64,000 nt of DNA, from positions 1 through 64,000 of the forward strand of contig NZ_QEII01000274.1 in NCBI RefSeq assembly GCF_003347515.1. The letters are read 5' to 3'. The notes below the pieces were generated by a model. It searched no databases, had not been told where the DNA came from, and saw only the letters and a program-made list of their open reading frames with translations. The stretch's first letter is position 1. The number at the start of each line of letters is the position of its first letter. This document shows positions 8,310-16,492 of the stretch, piece by piece. The position numbers and the translations under genes are program-made. Origin of the DNA: Rhodoferax ferrireducens (GTDB lineage Bacteria; Pseudomonadota; Gammaproteobacteria; Burkholderiales; Burkholderiaceae_C).

Positions 8310-8761
8310 GCGGCTGCCATCTCCTGGTTACGGATGAGGATGGTTTGCACGCTGGTACCAACCTCAATCCCTTCGACCCGGTAATGAGTCTGAACGACGA
8401 TGAAACTCATCGTTCCCTCCCGCTTGTCGTACAGGTCGGTGATGGTGCGGGTGATTTCGACTTCATCGCCCACGTACACCGGCCGGGCGTAGTCAAAGCT
8501 TTGCTCGGCGTGCAGTACCTTGCCCATCGAGACCATGAGCACCTGCAACAGCGCTGCACTGCTGCAATGCTCGCTTTCCAGTGCCTTCAGGAAAGTGGGT
8601 GGAATTGGGCAAGCCCGATAGCCCGCCGCGCGGGCGGCAGTTTCATCCCAATGAATCGGATTGGTTTCGCCAATGGCTTGGCAAAAAAGCTTGACACGCC
8701 ATGCATCCACCCGGACTTTGGACGATGCGGTGGTGTAGCCCTTGAAATGGGGGGCAATCAT
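8306..8761 (-). CDS. MaoC N-terminal-domain protein, partner of the adjacent hydratase
   Basis: A 151-residue protein of the FAS1/MaoC N-terminal type. Its motif AIGETNPIHWDETAARAAGY replaces the canonical Asp-x-His arrangement with NPIHWDE, and IPPTFLKAL and RPVYVGDEVEITRTI follow. It overlaps both neighbours by four bases, so the three genes are translationally coupled. In two-subunit hydratases this half shapes the substrate pocket. Its placement between the FadJ-like crotonase and the catalytic MaoC half supports a two-subunit enzyme. Confidence 0.78.
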   Translation of the reverse strand: MIAPHFKGYTTASSKVRVDAWRVKLFCQAIGETNPIHWDETAARAAGYRACPIPPTFLKALESEHCSSAALLQVLMVSMGKVLHAEQSFDYARPVYVGDEVEITRTITDLYDKREGTMSFIVVQTHYRVEGIEVGTSVQTILIRNQEMAAA

Positions 8762-10308
8762 GAGCAGGCCGCGCGCAATAGAGGCTCCACGCGGGGCCAG
8801 GCGGTACGGAGAATGTTGTCGAACTGCGGTTCAAGCCGTGTCCTGTGGGTCCACAAGTAGGTGAGTGGTCCACCCGTCCAGCTCGGGCTGAGATCGGCCG
8901 CACAAGCCACGACATCAAGCGTGTCGGCCTGCGTCGCCGCACCGCTGACCAGCAGCCGCAGGGCCTCCAGGGACTGGGCATCGGGAGATTCCCGACCCGC
9001 GCGGGCCAGGCGCTGCAGCACGCTGAAGCCGTCGCCGCTGCGGTAGGGCAGGGCGCCGCCGAGGCGAACGGCCAACGCCGCGAGTGCTTGCGCTGTTGGC
9101 TGTGTGGCAGTGAGAATTTCCAGCACGCAGCCATTCGCAGCGGGTGACGTCAACAAGGCTTGAGCCGTCGAACTGTTGCCTTTGGGCGGTTCAGTGCTCA
9201 GTGTCCCAATGCGGATATCGTGCGAGGCGCCGCGAGAATCAGTGATGATCATGGCGCCAGGTGGCAATGACATGTCGTTATGCAGCGGCAGGCGACTCTT
9301 GGCCAGCGCCTGCTCCCAGAGCCCATGCTCGGGGGACAACGGGCCCAAGGTGACATGCGTGATGCGCAGGTCCCAAGGTGCCTCCAACTCGCGATCAGCG
9401 CGTTGGCGGCTCAAAAACAATGTGCGCACCATGTTGCCCGCGACGGGATTGAACATCAGCCGCAGAAACTGGCGCATCTCAATGGCGCTGGCCTCCGCCA
9501 GCGGTTGGCGAGCGCCGAGCAGCACGCAGTCGATGATGGTTTCATAAGCCGGGTAGTCACGAAAATCGGCATCGCTCACGCCGAATCGACGCGCCAGGGC
9601 CTGCACGGTTTCGGGCGTGTGAATTGGCACATCCTCCTGGGCCAGGTGCGCAAACTTGCTTGCCGGATTAAAAGACTCGCCTTGCAGACGGCGCGCCAGA
9701 GCCCGTGCTTCGTCGAGCAGCCGATCTGCCGGGACGGCGCGCTCGAAGACACCGCGTTCAATAGCCTCCTTTGGATTCATGGCGCGGGCACTCAGCAGCA
9801 ACTCCAATCCGGCTTCAAAGCCTACCAGCCGGGGCAGGCGTTGCGTGCCGCCAGCCCCTGGCAGCAGTCCCCAGCGGGCCTCCGGCAGCCCCAGCAACGA
9901 ACGCGGGTTGTCGCTGACCAGACGCGCGCGGCAGGCCATGGCCAGTTCCAGACCACCGCCCAGCGCGGTGCCATTGACCGCCGCAACCCAAGGTTTTACC
10001 GATGCTTCGAGACGCACGAACTGGCGCCCAAGACGACCGCACAACTCGACCATCTGGTCGGCATTGAGCGTGTGAGCGCTCTCGGTGTAGCCGCGAACCA
10101 TGACTAAATCGGCCCCTGCCAGAAAGGACGTTTTACCCGAGGTTAGTACAACGCTGCGTACGGCCGGGTCGGATTCGACGCGCGTCATCAATGCTTCCAG
10201 CGCGTCCATTAACTCGACCGAAAAAACATTCATCGAGCGCCCGGGCATGTCGATGGTGGCTAACAGTATCCCGTCTGATTCCAGGCTACTGTAGATCTGC
10301 GTATTCAA
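8758..10308 (-). CDS. FadJ/FadB-like enoyl-CoA hydratase with a degenerate dehydrogenase half
   Basis: A 516-residue protein. Residues 1 to about 210 form a FadB/FadJ-type crotonase with GRSMNVFSVELMDAL, TSGKTSFLAGADL, NGTALGGGLELAMACRAR and LLGLPEARWGLLPGAGGTQRLPRL; both catalytic Glu residues are present. Residues 240-310 match the linker that joins crotonase to the 3-hydroxyacyl-CoA dehydrogenase domain in FadB-type fusions (YPAYETIIDCVLLGA). After that the Rossmann domain with GxGxxG is missing. Only a stretch like the distal dehydrogenase core remains (ILTATQPTAQALAALAVRLG, SGDGFSVLQRL). Normal FadB/FadJ proteins exceed 700 residues. It is therefore probably a monofunctional hydratase, with the dehydrogenase step handed to a separate SDR. 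Confidence 0.82.
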   Translation of the reverse strand: MNTQIYSSLESDGILLATIDMPGRSMNVFSVELMDALEALMTRVESDPAVRSVVLTSGKTSFLAGADLVMVRGYTESAHTLNADQMVELCGRLGRQFVRLEASVKPWVAAVNGTALGGGLELAMACRARLVSDNPRSLLGLPEARWGLLPGAGGTQRLPRLVGFEAGLELLLSARAMNPKEAIERGVFERAVPADRLLDEARALARRLQGESFNPASKFAHLAQEDVPIHTPETVQALARRFGVSDADFRDYPAYETIIDCVLLGARQPLAEASAIEMRQFLRLMFNPVAGNMVRTLFLSRQRADRELEAPWDLRITHVTLGPLSPEHGLWEQALAKSRLPLHNDMSLPPGAMIITDSRGASHDIRIGTLSTEPPKGNSSTAQALLTSPAANGCVLEILTATQPTAQALAALAVRLGGALPYRSGDGFSVLQRLARAGRESPDAQSLEALRLLVSGAATQADTLDVVACAADLSPSWTGGPLTYLWTHRTRLEPQFDNILRTAWPRVEPLLRAACS

Positions 10309-10361
10309 AATTATGACTCCTGACTAAAACCGTCGAAAGACGGCGATTACGCTGGTCTTCG

Positions 10362-11906
10362 TCAACTGGCCTGGCGCAGCAGACGCTTGAGGATCTTGCC
10401 CGTCGGGCTGATAGGCAAAGAGTCGGCGAAACGAATTTCTTTCGGTACTTTGTACCCGGCGATCAGGCCCCGGCAGTGCTGGCTAATTTCCTCGGCAGTC
10501 GCCGTGCAGCCTGTTTTCAGCACGATCACGGCCACGACCTTCTCGCCCCAGCGTTGATCGGGCGCTCCGATCACGGCCGACATGGCGACTGCGGGATGCT
10601 TCTGTATCGCCTGTTCCACCTCGGCGGAATAGACGTTTTCGCCGCCACTGACAATCATGTCCTTGACCCGGTCCACGATGTAGAGAAGGCCGTCCTTGTC
10701 GCGGAAGCCGGCGTCACCGGTGCGGTACCAGCCGCGTTGCAATACGGCAGCGGTGGCTTCAGGCTGGTTGCGATAACTCGTAAACATCGCCGGTGAGCGG
10801 ATTACGAATTCGCCGATCTCGCCATCAGGCAGCGCATGTCCCGTGCCATCGTCGATTCTCAGTTCAATCAGGGGCAACGGGGTGCCGCAGGACTTCAGCT
10901 TTTCCTCATGGTTCAGGTCATGCTGGTCCGGGCGCAGAATTGTGATGGCCCCCAGGCTCTCGGTGGCGCCGTAGAACTGCATGAACTTGCCCTTCATTTC
11001 GATCATGGCGCGCTTGAGCAATTGCGCATTGATGGGTGACCCGGCGTACATGGTCAGTCGAACCGAAGAGAAATCAGTACTTTTGGCTGCGGGATGGTCC
11101 AACACCATCTGGATCACGGTGGGTGCCAGCACAAGGATGCTTGGCCGGTCGTGCGCGATCGCGCTGAGCAATTTCCCCGGCTCAAGGGTATGCAGAATAG
11201 ACACGGTTGAACCGTGGTACAGCGATTGCACCGGAAGGCTCGCGCCGAGTAGGTGGAAGTTGGGCATCACCATCAGCAGAACATCGTCATCATGCCATTG
11301 GTACACGGGCTCCAGGCTCTCGCACAGGCGCATGTAGCTGATGCCTTGGTGCGACATCTCGACCCCCTTGGCCTTCCCGGTGGTTCCCGATGTGTACATC
11401 AGCAAGGCAATCGAACGCGGGTCTTCGGGCAGGCCAGGGTCAACGTTCGGCGCATCGCTGCACCAAGCGGCCAGGCCGCTGTCGCCGACGGCGGTTGAAT
11501 CTAAAGCAACGACTTTGAAAGGCTTGGCGACACCCTTGAGGACCGCTTCCATTAAGGGCATGAATTCCTTGTCGACAAACACCAGTGCCGGTTGCGCGTC
11601 ATCCACGATAGGAATAAGTTCGGCCGGTACCAGCCGCCAGTTCAAGGGCAGCATGGTGCCCCCCGCTTTGTTGACGCCGAACAGGATCTCGAAGAACGGA
11701 ATCGAGTTTTTGCCAATAAAGGCGACTACTGAATCGGGTCCGGCACCCAGCCGGGTAACGGCCTGTGCCAGCCGATTGCTCGACTGGTCGAGCTCGCGAA
11801 AAGTCATCCTGTGGCCACCTTCAATCAGAGCGGTCTTGTCAGGCGTTGTCCGTGCATGGTGGCGGACAATGTCCGGTAACGATGTGATATCTGCATGAAG
11901 CCACAT
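10362..11906 (-). CDS. AMP-dependent acyl-CoA synthetase/ligase
   Basis: A 514-residue ANL-superfamily ligase. It shows LLMYTSGTTGKAKG (phosphate-binding loop), MQFYGATESLGAI, WYRTGDAGFRDKDGLLYIVDR, KDMIVSGGENVYSAEVE and the C-terminal PTGKILKRLLR with the adenylation Lys. It would activate a carboxylic acid with ATP and CoA in the cytoplasm. AGGAGA precedes the start. Placed directly upstream of BadI-, BadH- and thiolase-like genes, it is the natural candidate to activate an alicyclic carboxylate, the role of AliA in Rhodopseudomonas palustris. Substrate specificity cannot be read from the sequence, so no symbol is given. Confidence 0.9.
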   Translation of the reverse strand: MWLHADITSLPDIVRHHARTTPDKTALIEGGHRMTFRELDQSSNRLAQAVTRLGAGPDSVVAFIGKNSIPFFEILFGVNKAGGTMLPLNWRLVPAELIPIVDDAQPALVFVDKEFMPLMEAVLKGVAKPFKVVALDSTAVGDSGLAAWCSDAPNVDPGLPEDPRSIALLMYTSGTTGKAKGVEMSHQGISYMRLCESLEPVYQWHDDDVLLMVMPNFHLLGASLPVQSLYHGSTVSILHTLEPGKLLSAIAHDRPSILVLAPTVIQMVLDHPAAKSTDFSSVRLTMYAGSPINAQLLKRAMIEMKGKFMQFYGATESLGAITILRPDQHDLNHEEKLKSCGTPLPLIELRIDDGTGHALPDGEIGEFVIRSPAMFTSYRNQPEATAAVLQRGWYRTGDAGFRDKDGLLYIVDRVKDMIVSGGENVYSAEVEQAIQKHPAVAMSAVIGAPDQRWGEKVVAVIVLKTGCTATAEEISQHCRGLIAGYKVPKEIRFADSLPISPTGKILKRLLRQAS

Positions 11907-11945
11907 GATGTTTGTCTCCTGTTATGTTTTCTGCTGGCCAGCGGC

Positions 11946-12740
11946 TTAGCCGGCGTACTTTTTGAAGTCGGGTTTCCGCTTTTCGTTGAAGGCGCGCACG
12001 CCTTCCTTCGATTCCTCGCTTTGGTAGTAGCCCTTGACAGCGGCGACACCCATAAAGCTGATGCCGCGAATATTTTCGCTGTCTGCATTGAACGAGCGCT
12101 TGGCAATGGCCAGTGCGGTTGGGCTCATTTCATTGATGCCCGCGGCCCAGCTTTCGCATTCAGCATCCAACTGATCGTGCGGCACCACTTTGTTAACAAG
12201 ACCCCACTCGCACGCTTCCTGGGCAGGCAAACGGCGGCACGTAAACCAGATTTCACGCGCTCGCTTTTCACCAACAATTCGCGCCAGATAGGCTGTACCA
12301 AAGCCAGGATCGACCGACCCCACTTTGGGGCCCACCTGACCGAATTGCGCTTTCTCTGAAGCGATAGTCAGATCGCAGATAGTGGCAAACACGTTGCCGC
12401 CACCAATTGCAAAACCCTGCACTCGCGCAATGACCACCTTGCGGCAGTCGCGTATGGCACTTTGCATTTCCTCAATAGGAAGTCCAACCATGCCACGCGG
12501 TCCATAGAGGCCATCTTCTGAGAGGTGTACCTTTTGATCACCGCCAGTACAGAAAGCTTTTTCTCCAGCACCCGTAAAGATCACGGTGTTGACGGATTTT
12601 TCTTCGTCGGCTCGGCGAAACGCGAGAATGAGTTCTTCAATGGTTTGCGAACGAAACGCATTGAAAACCTCGGGCCGATTGATGGTGATGCGCACAGCGT
12701 TTGTGCCCACCTCATAAAGGATATCTTTGAATTCGGTCAT
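11946..12740 (-). CDS. badI: 2-Ketocyclohexanecarboxyl-CoA hydrolase-like (BadI) crotonase
   Basis: A 264-residue crotonase very close, from memory, to R. palustris BadI. Shared stretches include ITINRPEVFNAFRSQT, GAGEKAFCTGGDQ, RGMVGLPIEEM, IARVQGFAIGGGNV, ATICDLTIASEKAQFGQVGPK and GSVDPGFGTAYLARIVG, then SPTALAIAKRSFN and a C-terminal REFNEKRKPDF-type end (RAFNEKRKPDFKKY). BadI hydrolyses the ring of 2-ketocyclohexanecarboxyl-CoA to give pimelyl-CoA. The close relative MenB lacks the PRGMVGLP segment. The gene next door is BadH-like, which supplies the 2-keto substrate, so the pair supports alicyclic ring cleavage. A ring-substituted substrate is possible. Confidence 0.88.
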   Translation of the reverse strand: MTEFKDILYEVGTNAVRITINRPEVFNAFRSQTIEELILAFRRADEEKSVNTVIFTGAGEKAFCTGGDQKVHLSEDGLYGPRGMVGLPIEEMQSAIRDCRKVVIARVQGFAIGGGNVFATICDLTIASEKAQFGQVGPKVGSVDPGFGTAYLARIVGEKRAREIWFTCRRLPAQEACEWGLVNKVVPHDQLDAECESWAAGINEMSPTALAIAKRSFNADSENIRGISFMGVAAVKGYYQSEESKEGVRAFNEKRKPDFKKYAG

Positions 12741-12790
12741 GCTGTCCTCGACTTTAGTTGGTTGTTGATAGGTAATGGAGTTGCAGCAGA

Positions 12791-13558
12791 TCAGCCGTGC
12801 ATTGTGAGACCGCCTGAAACGCTGATCGTCTGGCCGGTAATGAAAGCAGCATCGTCACTGGCCAGGAAGGCCACGATGCCAGGGTAGTCATCGGGTACGC
12901 CGATGCGGCCCAGCGGCACGCCACGCACCATCGAGTCGCGGATCTTCTGGCCTTGCTCGCCGGTACCCACGAACGAGTCCATCGCCGGGGTGTCAGTCGG
13001 ACCTGGGCAGACGTTATTGATGGTCACCTGACTGCGCGCCAGTTCACGTGCCAGCGCCTTGGCGAAGGCGATGGTCGCGCCCTTGCAGCCCGAATACACC
13101 ACTTCGCCTGATGAGCCCACACGGCCCGCGTCTGACGCGATGTTGATGATGCGGCCGGACTTGCGTTCGGACATACCCTGGGCCACCGCATGGGTCATGT
13201 GCAGCGGGCCAAAATAATTAATGGAAACGACTTTTTTCCAGAACGCTTCATCGGTCTTCAGGAAGGGCATAGGCGTGTCCCATCCCGCATTGTTAACAAG
13301 GATGTCAGTCGGGCCGGCTGCCGCTTCGAAAGACGCCACGGCGGCCTTGACGGCGGTGTAGTCGGTGATGTCGCAGAGGGTGGCCACGGCCTTGCCGCCA
13401 GCGGCCGTGATGGCCGCCACGGTTTCTGCCGCGCCTTGTGGGTTGATGTCGAACACGCCAACATGGGCGCCTTCTGCCGCCAGCCGCACGGCGATTGCGC
13501 GGCCGATTCCGCTACCGGCGCCAGTCACGATCGCCGTTTTGTTATTGATGCCTCGCAT
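12791..13558 (-). CDS. badH: 2-Hydroxycyclohexanecarboxyl-CoA dehydrogenase-like (BadH) SDR
   Basis: A 255-residue classical SDR with GAGSGIG (NAD binding), NNAGWDTPMPFLKT, and the active site SSGEVVYSGCKGATIAFAKAL (Tyr-x3-Lys), ending ITGQTISVSGGLTMHG. The NNAGWD segment, RVGSSGEVVY, CPGPTDT and the VSGGLTM-G end match BadH of the R. palustris benzoate/cyclohexanecarboxylate pathway as remembered. BadH oxidises 2-hydroxycyclohexanecarboxyl-CoA to the 2-keto form with NAD. It is 50 bases upstream of the BadI-like gene with CACAGGAGA before its start. A generic 3-hydroxyacyl-CoA dehydrogenase remains the alternative. Confidence 0.85.
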   Translation of the reverse strand: MRGINNKTAIVTGAGSGIGRAIAVRLAAEGAHVGVFDINPQGAAETVAAITAAGGKAVATLCDITDYTAVKAAVASFEAAAGPTDILVNNAGWDTPMPFLKTDEAFWKKVVSINYFGPLHMTHAVAQGMSERKSGRIINIASDAGRVGSSGEVVYSGCKGATIAFAKALARELARSQVTINNVCPGPTDTPAMDSFVGTGEQGQKIRDSMVRGVPLGRIGVPDDYPGIVAFLASDDAAFITGQTISVSGGLTMHG

Positions 13559-13608
13559 TGAGTATCTCCTGTGGGTTGAGTTGATGAATGTTGAGAAGGT
13601 ACGAAATT

Positions 13609-14814
13609 TCAGGCGCCGTGGCGTCCAACAATGGAAATGGCCGACACGTTCTGGTGCGGGTGGCCCCCCAGGTTGTGTGTCAGGCCGAGGTTGACGTGCT
13701 TGAGTTGGCGTGCGCCGGCACGGCCATGAATCTGCAGGTAGATCTCATAGACCATGCGCAAGCCGGTCGCCCCAACCGGGTGGCCAAAGCACTTGAGTCC
13801 GCCATCCGGCTGAACCGGCAATGGGCCATTCCGGTCAAACATGCCGTCGAGCACGTCATGGATCACGCGACCGTGCTGGCTAAAGCCCAGATCTTCCATC
13901 AGCACGGCCTCGGTAATCGAGAAGCAGTCATGCACTTCTGCCATCTGGATCTGGGTGCGTGGGTCGGTAATCTTTGCGCTGGCGTAGGCGCGAGAACCCG
14001 CCTCCCGTGCGGTCGCAATGTGGGCACCGTCCCAGCTGCCAAAGCTGGCTTCTTCCCCGTTGCTGACGGAAACCTCCAACGATTTGATGGTGATGAGCTC
14101 AGCGTCAGGGCGCAAGACCCGTGCAATTTCAGGTGTCGTCAGGATCGCGCAGGCGGCGCCGTCACTGACGCCGCAGCAGTCATAGAGACCCAACGGCGCA
14201 GCGATGGTTGCGGCCTTGAGCACATCTTCCTCGGTGATGGGGTTGCGCAGGTGTGCCTTGGGGTTAAGTGCGCCGTTGGCATGGCTCTTCACCGATATAT
14301 GTGCCATCGCCCGCTTTAGATCAGTCATCGACACGCCATGTTTGGCGGCATAGGCCGAAGCGAGTTGTGCAAAAGCGCCTGGCGCGGTCGTGTTAGGTAA
14401 CCAGAGATCATTGGCTACGCCGCGTGTGCGTGCGGGCAAGCCGCCGTAACCTGTGTCCTTGAGTTTTTCGACGCCGAGTGCCAGCACGATGTCGTAAGCG
14501 CCGGATGCAACCGCGTAGGCTGCGCCACGCATCGCTTCGGTGCCGGTGGCACACGCGTTTTCGACGCGAGTGGCCGCGATACGCGGCAGGCGCAAGGCCT
14601 GAGCCAGCGGACCGGCGGTCTTGCCGACGTTGTTCTCCTCAAGGCAGACGCCGAACCATGCGGCCTCGATTTGCTTGAAGCCGATGCCCGCGTCGGCCAA
14701 GGCTTCATTGAACGCCTCGAGCATCAGGTCATCGGGGCCGCAGTCCCAGCGCTCTCCGAATTTCGAGCAACCCATACCCAGAATTGCGACTTTGTCGCGA
14801 ATGCCCTCAGCCAT
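13609..14814 (-). CDS. SCP2-type thiolase / acetyl-CoA acetyltransferase
   Basis: A 401-residue thiolase of the lipid-transfer (SCP-x) type. The nucleophilic Cys is in ENACATGTEAM (about residue 87), QMAEVHDCFSITEA holds a second conserved Cys/His region, and LKCFGHPVGATGLRM and NLGGHP lie at the C-terminus. It would cleave a 3-ketoacyl-CoA with CoA. Its first codons overlap the end of the upstream HMG-CoA-synthase-like/DUF35 gene by eight bases. Such thiolases often need an OB-fold DUF35 partner, as in BbsA/BbsB of benzylsuccinate beta-oxidation, and here the DUF35 domain is supplied by that overlapping gene. Confidence 0.87.
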   Translation of the reverse strand: MAEGIRDKVAILGMGCSKFGERWDCGPDDLMLEAFNEALADAGIGFKQIEAAWFGVCLEENNVGKTAGPLAQALRLPRIAATRVENACATGTEAMRGAAYAVASGAYDIVLALGVEKLKDTGYGGLPARTRGVANDLWLPNTTAPGAFAQLASAYAAKHGVSMTDLKRAMAHISVKSHANGALNPKAHLRNPITEEDVLKAATIAAPLGLYDCCGVSDGAACAILTTPEIARVLRPDAELITIKSLEVSVSNGEEASFGSWDGAHIATAREAGSRAYASAKITDPRTQIQMAEVHDCFSITEAVLMEDLGFSQHGRVIHDVLDGMFDRNGPLPVQPDGGLKCFGHPVGATGLRMVYEIYLQIHGRAGARQLKHVNLGLTHNLGGHPHQNVSAISIVGRHGA

Positions 14815-16273
14815 TGTTTGCCCCCTGTTCCATGCCGCGAACCGGCGTGGCTTTCCAAAAATATCGGCGAAAACCCCGATTTGCGTCGAAGTCTTTCACG
14901 CGGTAGACCATGCGCAGTGGCAGGCCAACACGCAGTTCGTCTGGATCCGTGTCGGCGAACTCCATCATCACACGTCCACCGCCTTCAAAGTCGATGTGGC
15001 CGAATTGAAAAGGTGGATTCGGCGTGTAACCCAAGTAGTCACTGGTGTGCGACAGTACCTGGGCTGGCACGTCAGCCAGACTCGTCGGCGTCTGGCTGTC
15101 TTGCGCCCGGCACTCGGGATTGACGCAAAGTCGCGTGCGTGGGAATTGCACTGTGCCACAGCATGTGCAGCGTCCGCCCTCGAAGCGAGCGACCCGGGCC
15201 TGGTCGCGCCAGGCGGCGGTGAGGGCCGTCTTGTTGTCCATCTCGGCGCGCATACCCCATTCCAGCGCGATCTGGCCGGTGAAAGACAAGTACTTCATAT
15301 AGCTTGTTTCTTTACGGCCGCCCTCTGGAACGCTGCCGGGGCAGGGGACATTGGTGCGGCGTAATAGCAGCGCTTCACAGCCGCTGCCGAAGGCGACGAC
15401 CAATATATAGGCGCCAGGCGCAGCCGCGCGCACAGCAATGTCCAGCATGGCCAGCGGCTGCGCGCTGCCCAGGTCGCCCACTGTTTCGTGCTCCGCCGAC
15501 ACCACGGATGAAGACGCAAATCCGATGCGCTTTGCCACCAGATCGTTCACGCGTGCCAGCGGGGTTGGCATCACGAAGTGGGCTACCTCGCTGGCCGACA
15601 CACCAGCTTCTGTCAGACAGCCGCGGATGGTGTCGACGGCGATCTTCATATAGCCTTCGTCGCGGACCCAGCGCTCCTCCCAGCCATAGTCGTACAGTTC
15701 GCCGGTTTGACGGAAATGGTCAACCAGATCGGCATGGGTGCTTCGGCTGGCGACGAGGGTCGCGATGGCCCGACCGGTGCCAATCAAGACGCCTGCAGCG
15801 CCATCGCCGAAGATCATTTCCTGTGTGCTGGCGGGGCGACCCAGGCGACGTTCCGAGGCCAGCAGCAGGTGCGTTGTGTCCGTCATGGGGCGACGCAGCA
15901 CCGCGCCCAACTCGGTGCATGCGGCGCGTGCGCTGGACGTGACGTCCCGCACCACGGCTGTGGGCGCCAGTCCAATCGCTGATGCGACGATGCCTGCGTT
16001 CAGCCGGTCGGCAAACGGCAAGCTGGTGGACGCCACCGTCAATTCAGTGATGGCGGCGTCCGGTATGGCTTGCTGCAGTTGCCGCCCCGCCTCTACCGCC
16101 ATCGTCACACTGTCTTCATCCCAGCTGGCCATGGCACGTTGGCCCTTGGCAAGCGAGCGAAGACCGGGCGCCATCCAGCGGTGCTGTGCCAGTACCTCTG
16201 CTCGCTCCAGGCGCAGGCGAGGGACGTAGCGGGTGGTTGCGAGAAGGCCGTATTCTGCCTCTAAGTTGTTCAT
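14807..16273 (-). CDS. HMG-CoA-synthase-like protein fused to a DUF35 zinc-ribbon/OB-fold domain
   Basis: A 488-residue two-domain protein. Residues 1 to about 320 resemble archaeal-type HMG-CoA synthase/KASIII folds: ATTRYVPRLRLER, KGQRAMASWDEDSVTMAVEAG (general base region) and TSSARAACTELGAVLR with a candidate nucleophilic Cys119, then EMIFGDGAAGVLIG. Residues 345-470 form a DUF35 module: zinc ribbon CTCCGTVQFPRTRLC plus NPEC, followed by an OB-fold. In archaea the thiolase, HMG-CoA synthase and DUF35 proteins form one complex with substrate channelling; here two of the three parts are fused and the third, the thiolase, overlaps by eight bases. It probably assists or joins the thiolase in C-C bond cleavage; true HMG-CoA synthesis is unlikely in this context. 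Confidence 0.8.
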   Translation of the reverse strand: MNNLEAEYGLLATTRYVPRLRLERAEVLAQHRWMAPGLRSLAKGQRAMASWDEDSVTMAVEAGRQLQQAIPDAAITELTVASTSLPFADRLNAGIVASAIGLAPTAVVRDVTSSARAACTELGAVLRRPMTDTTHLLLASERRLGRPASTQEMIFGDGAAGVLIGTGRAIATLVASRSTHADLVDHFRQTGELYDYGWEERWVRDEGYMKIAVDTIRGCLTEAGVSASEVAHFVMPTPLARVNDLVAKRIGFASSSVVSAEHETVGDLGSAQPLAMLDIAVRAAAPGAYILVVAFGSGCEALLLRRTNVPCPGSVPEGGRKETSYMKYLSFTGQIALEWGMRAEMDNKTALTAAWRDQARVARFEGGRCTCCGTVQFPRTRLCVNPECRAQDSQTPTSLADVPAQVLSHTSDYLGYTPNPPFQFGHIDFEGGGRVMMEFADTDPDELRVGLPLRMVYRVKDFDANRGFRRYFWKATPVRGMEQGANNG

Positions 16274-16492
16274 GATTGGCGCATCTTAAATGTAGTGATG
16301 GTATGCATGGTACGCTAGTATATGGTAAAGTTATTCAAACGGTTCACATGCGAGGAAAGAAATGGACAAGGGTTTTCCCGAATCAGGGGCGCCATGGTCG
16401 GGAACCCAAATGCTTTCGTCTGCCGCCATGAACTTGCGCGCAATCACTGTACGAACAGATAGCAAACTTAACAACGGAAAAGGACTGAAATA
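16274..16492. promoter_or_regulatory. Divergent promoter region with ATGGTA repeats
   Basis: This 219-base spacer separates two divergent operons. It contains GCATGGTACG at 16305-16314, then CTAGTATATGGTAAAG at 16315-16330. The first resembles the ATGGTAC sites at 5537, 18150, 19952 and 57881. The CGCTAGTATA string also occurs at 45218-45227 ahead of the aldehyde dehydrogenase gene. No clean long palindrome is visible here. Confidence 0.35.

Noticed and set aside
9280..10107. Long plus-strand open frame opposite the FadJ-like gene
   Set aside because: No recognisable domain, no ribosome binding site, and it lies wholly on the opposite strand of a gene with conserved crotonase motifs.
14807..16273. 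Mevalonate pathway HMG-CoA synthase
   Set aside because: No other mevalonate gene is present and the gene overlaps a thiolase inside a degradative operon.
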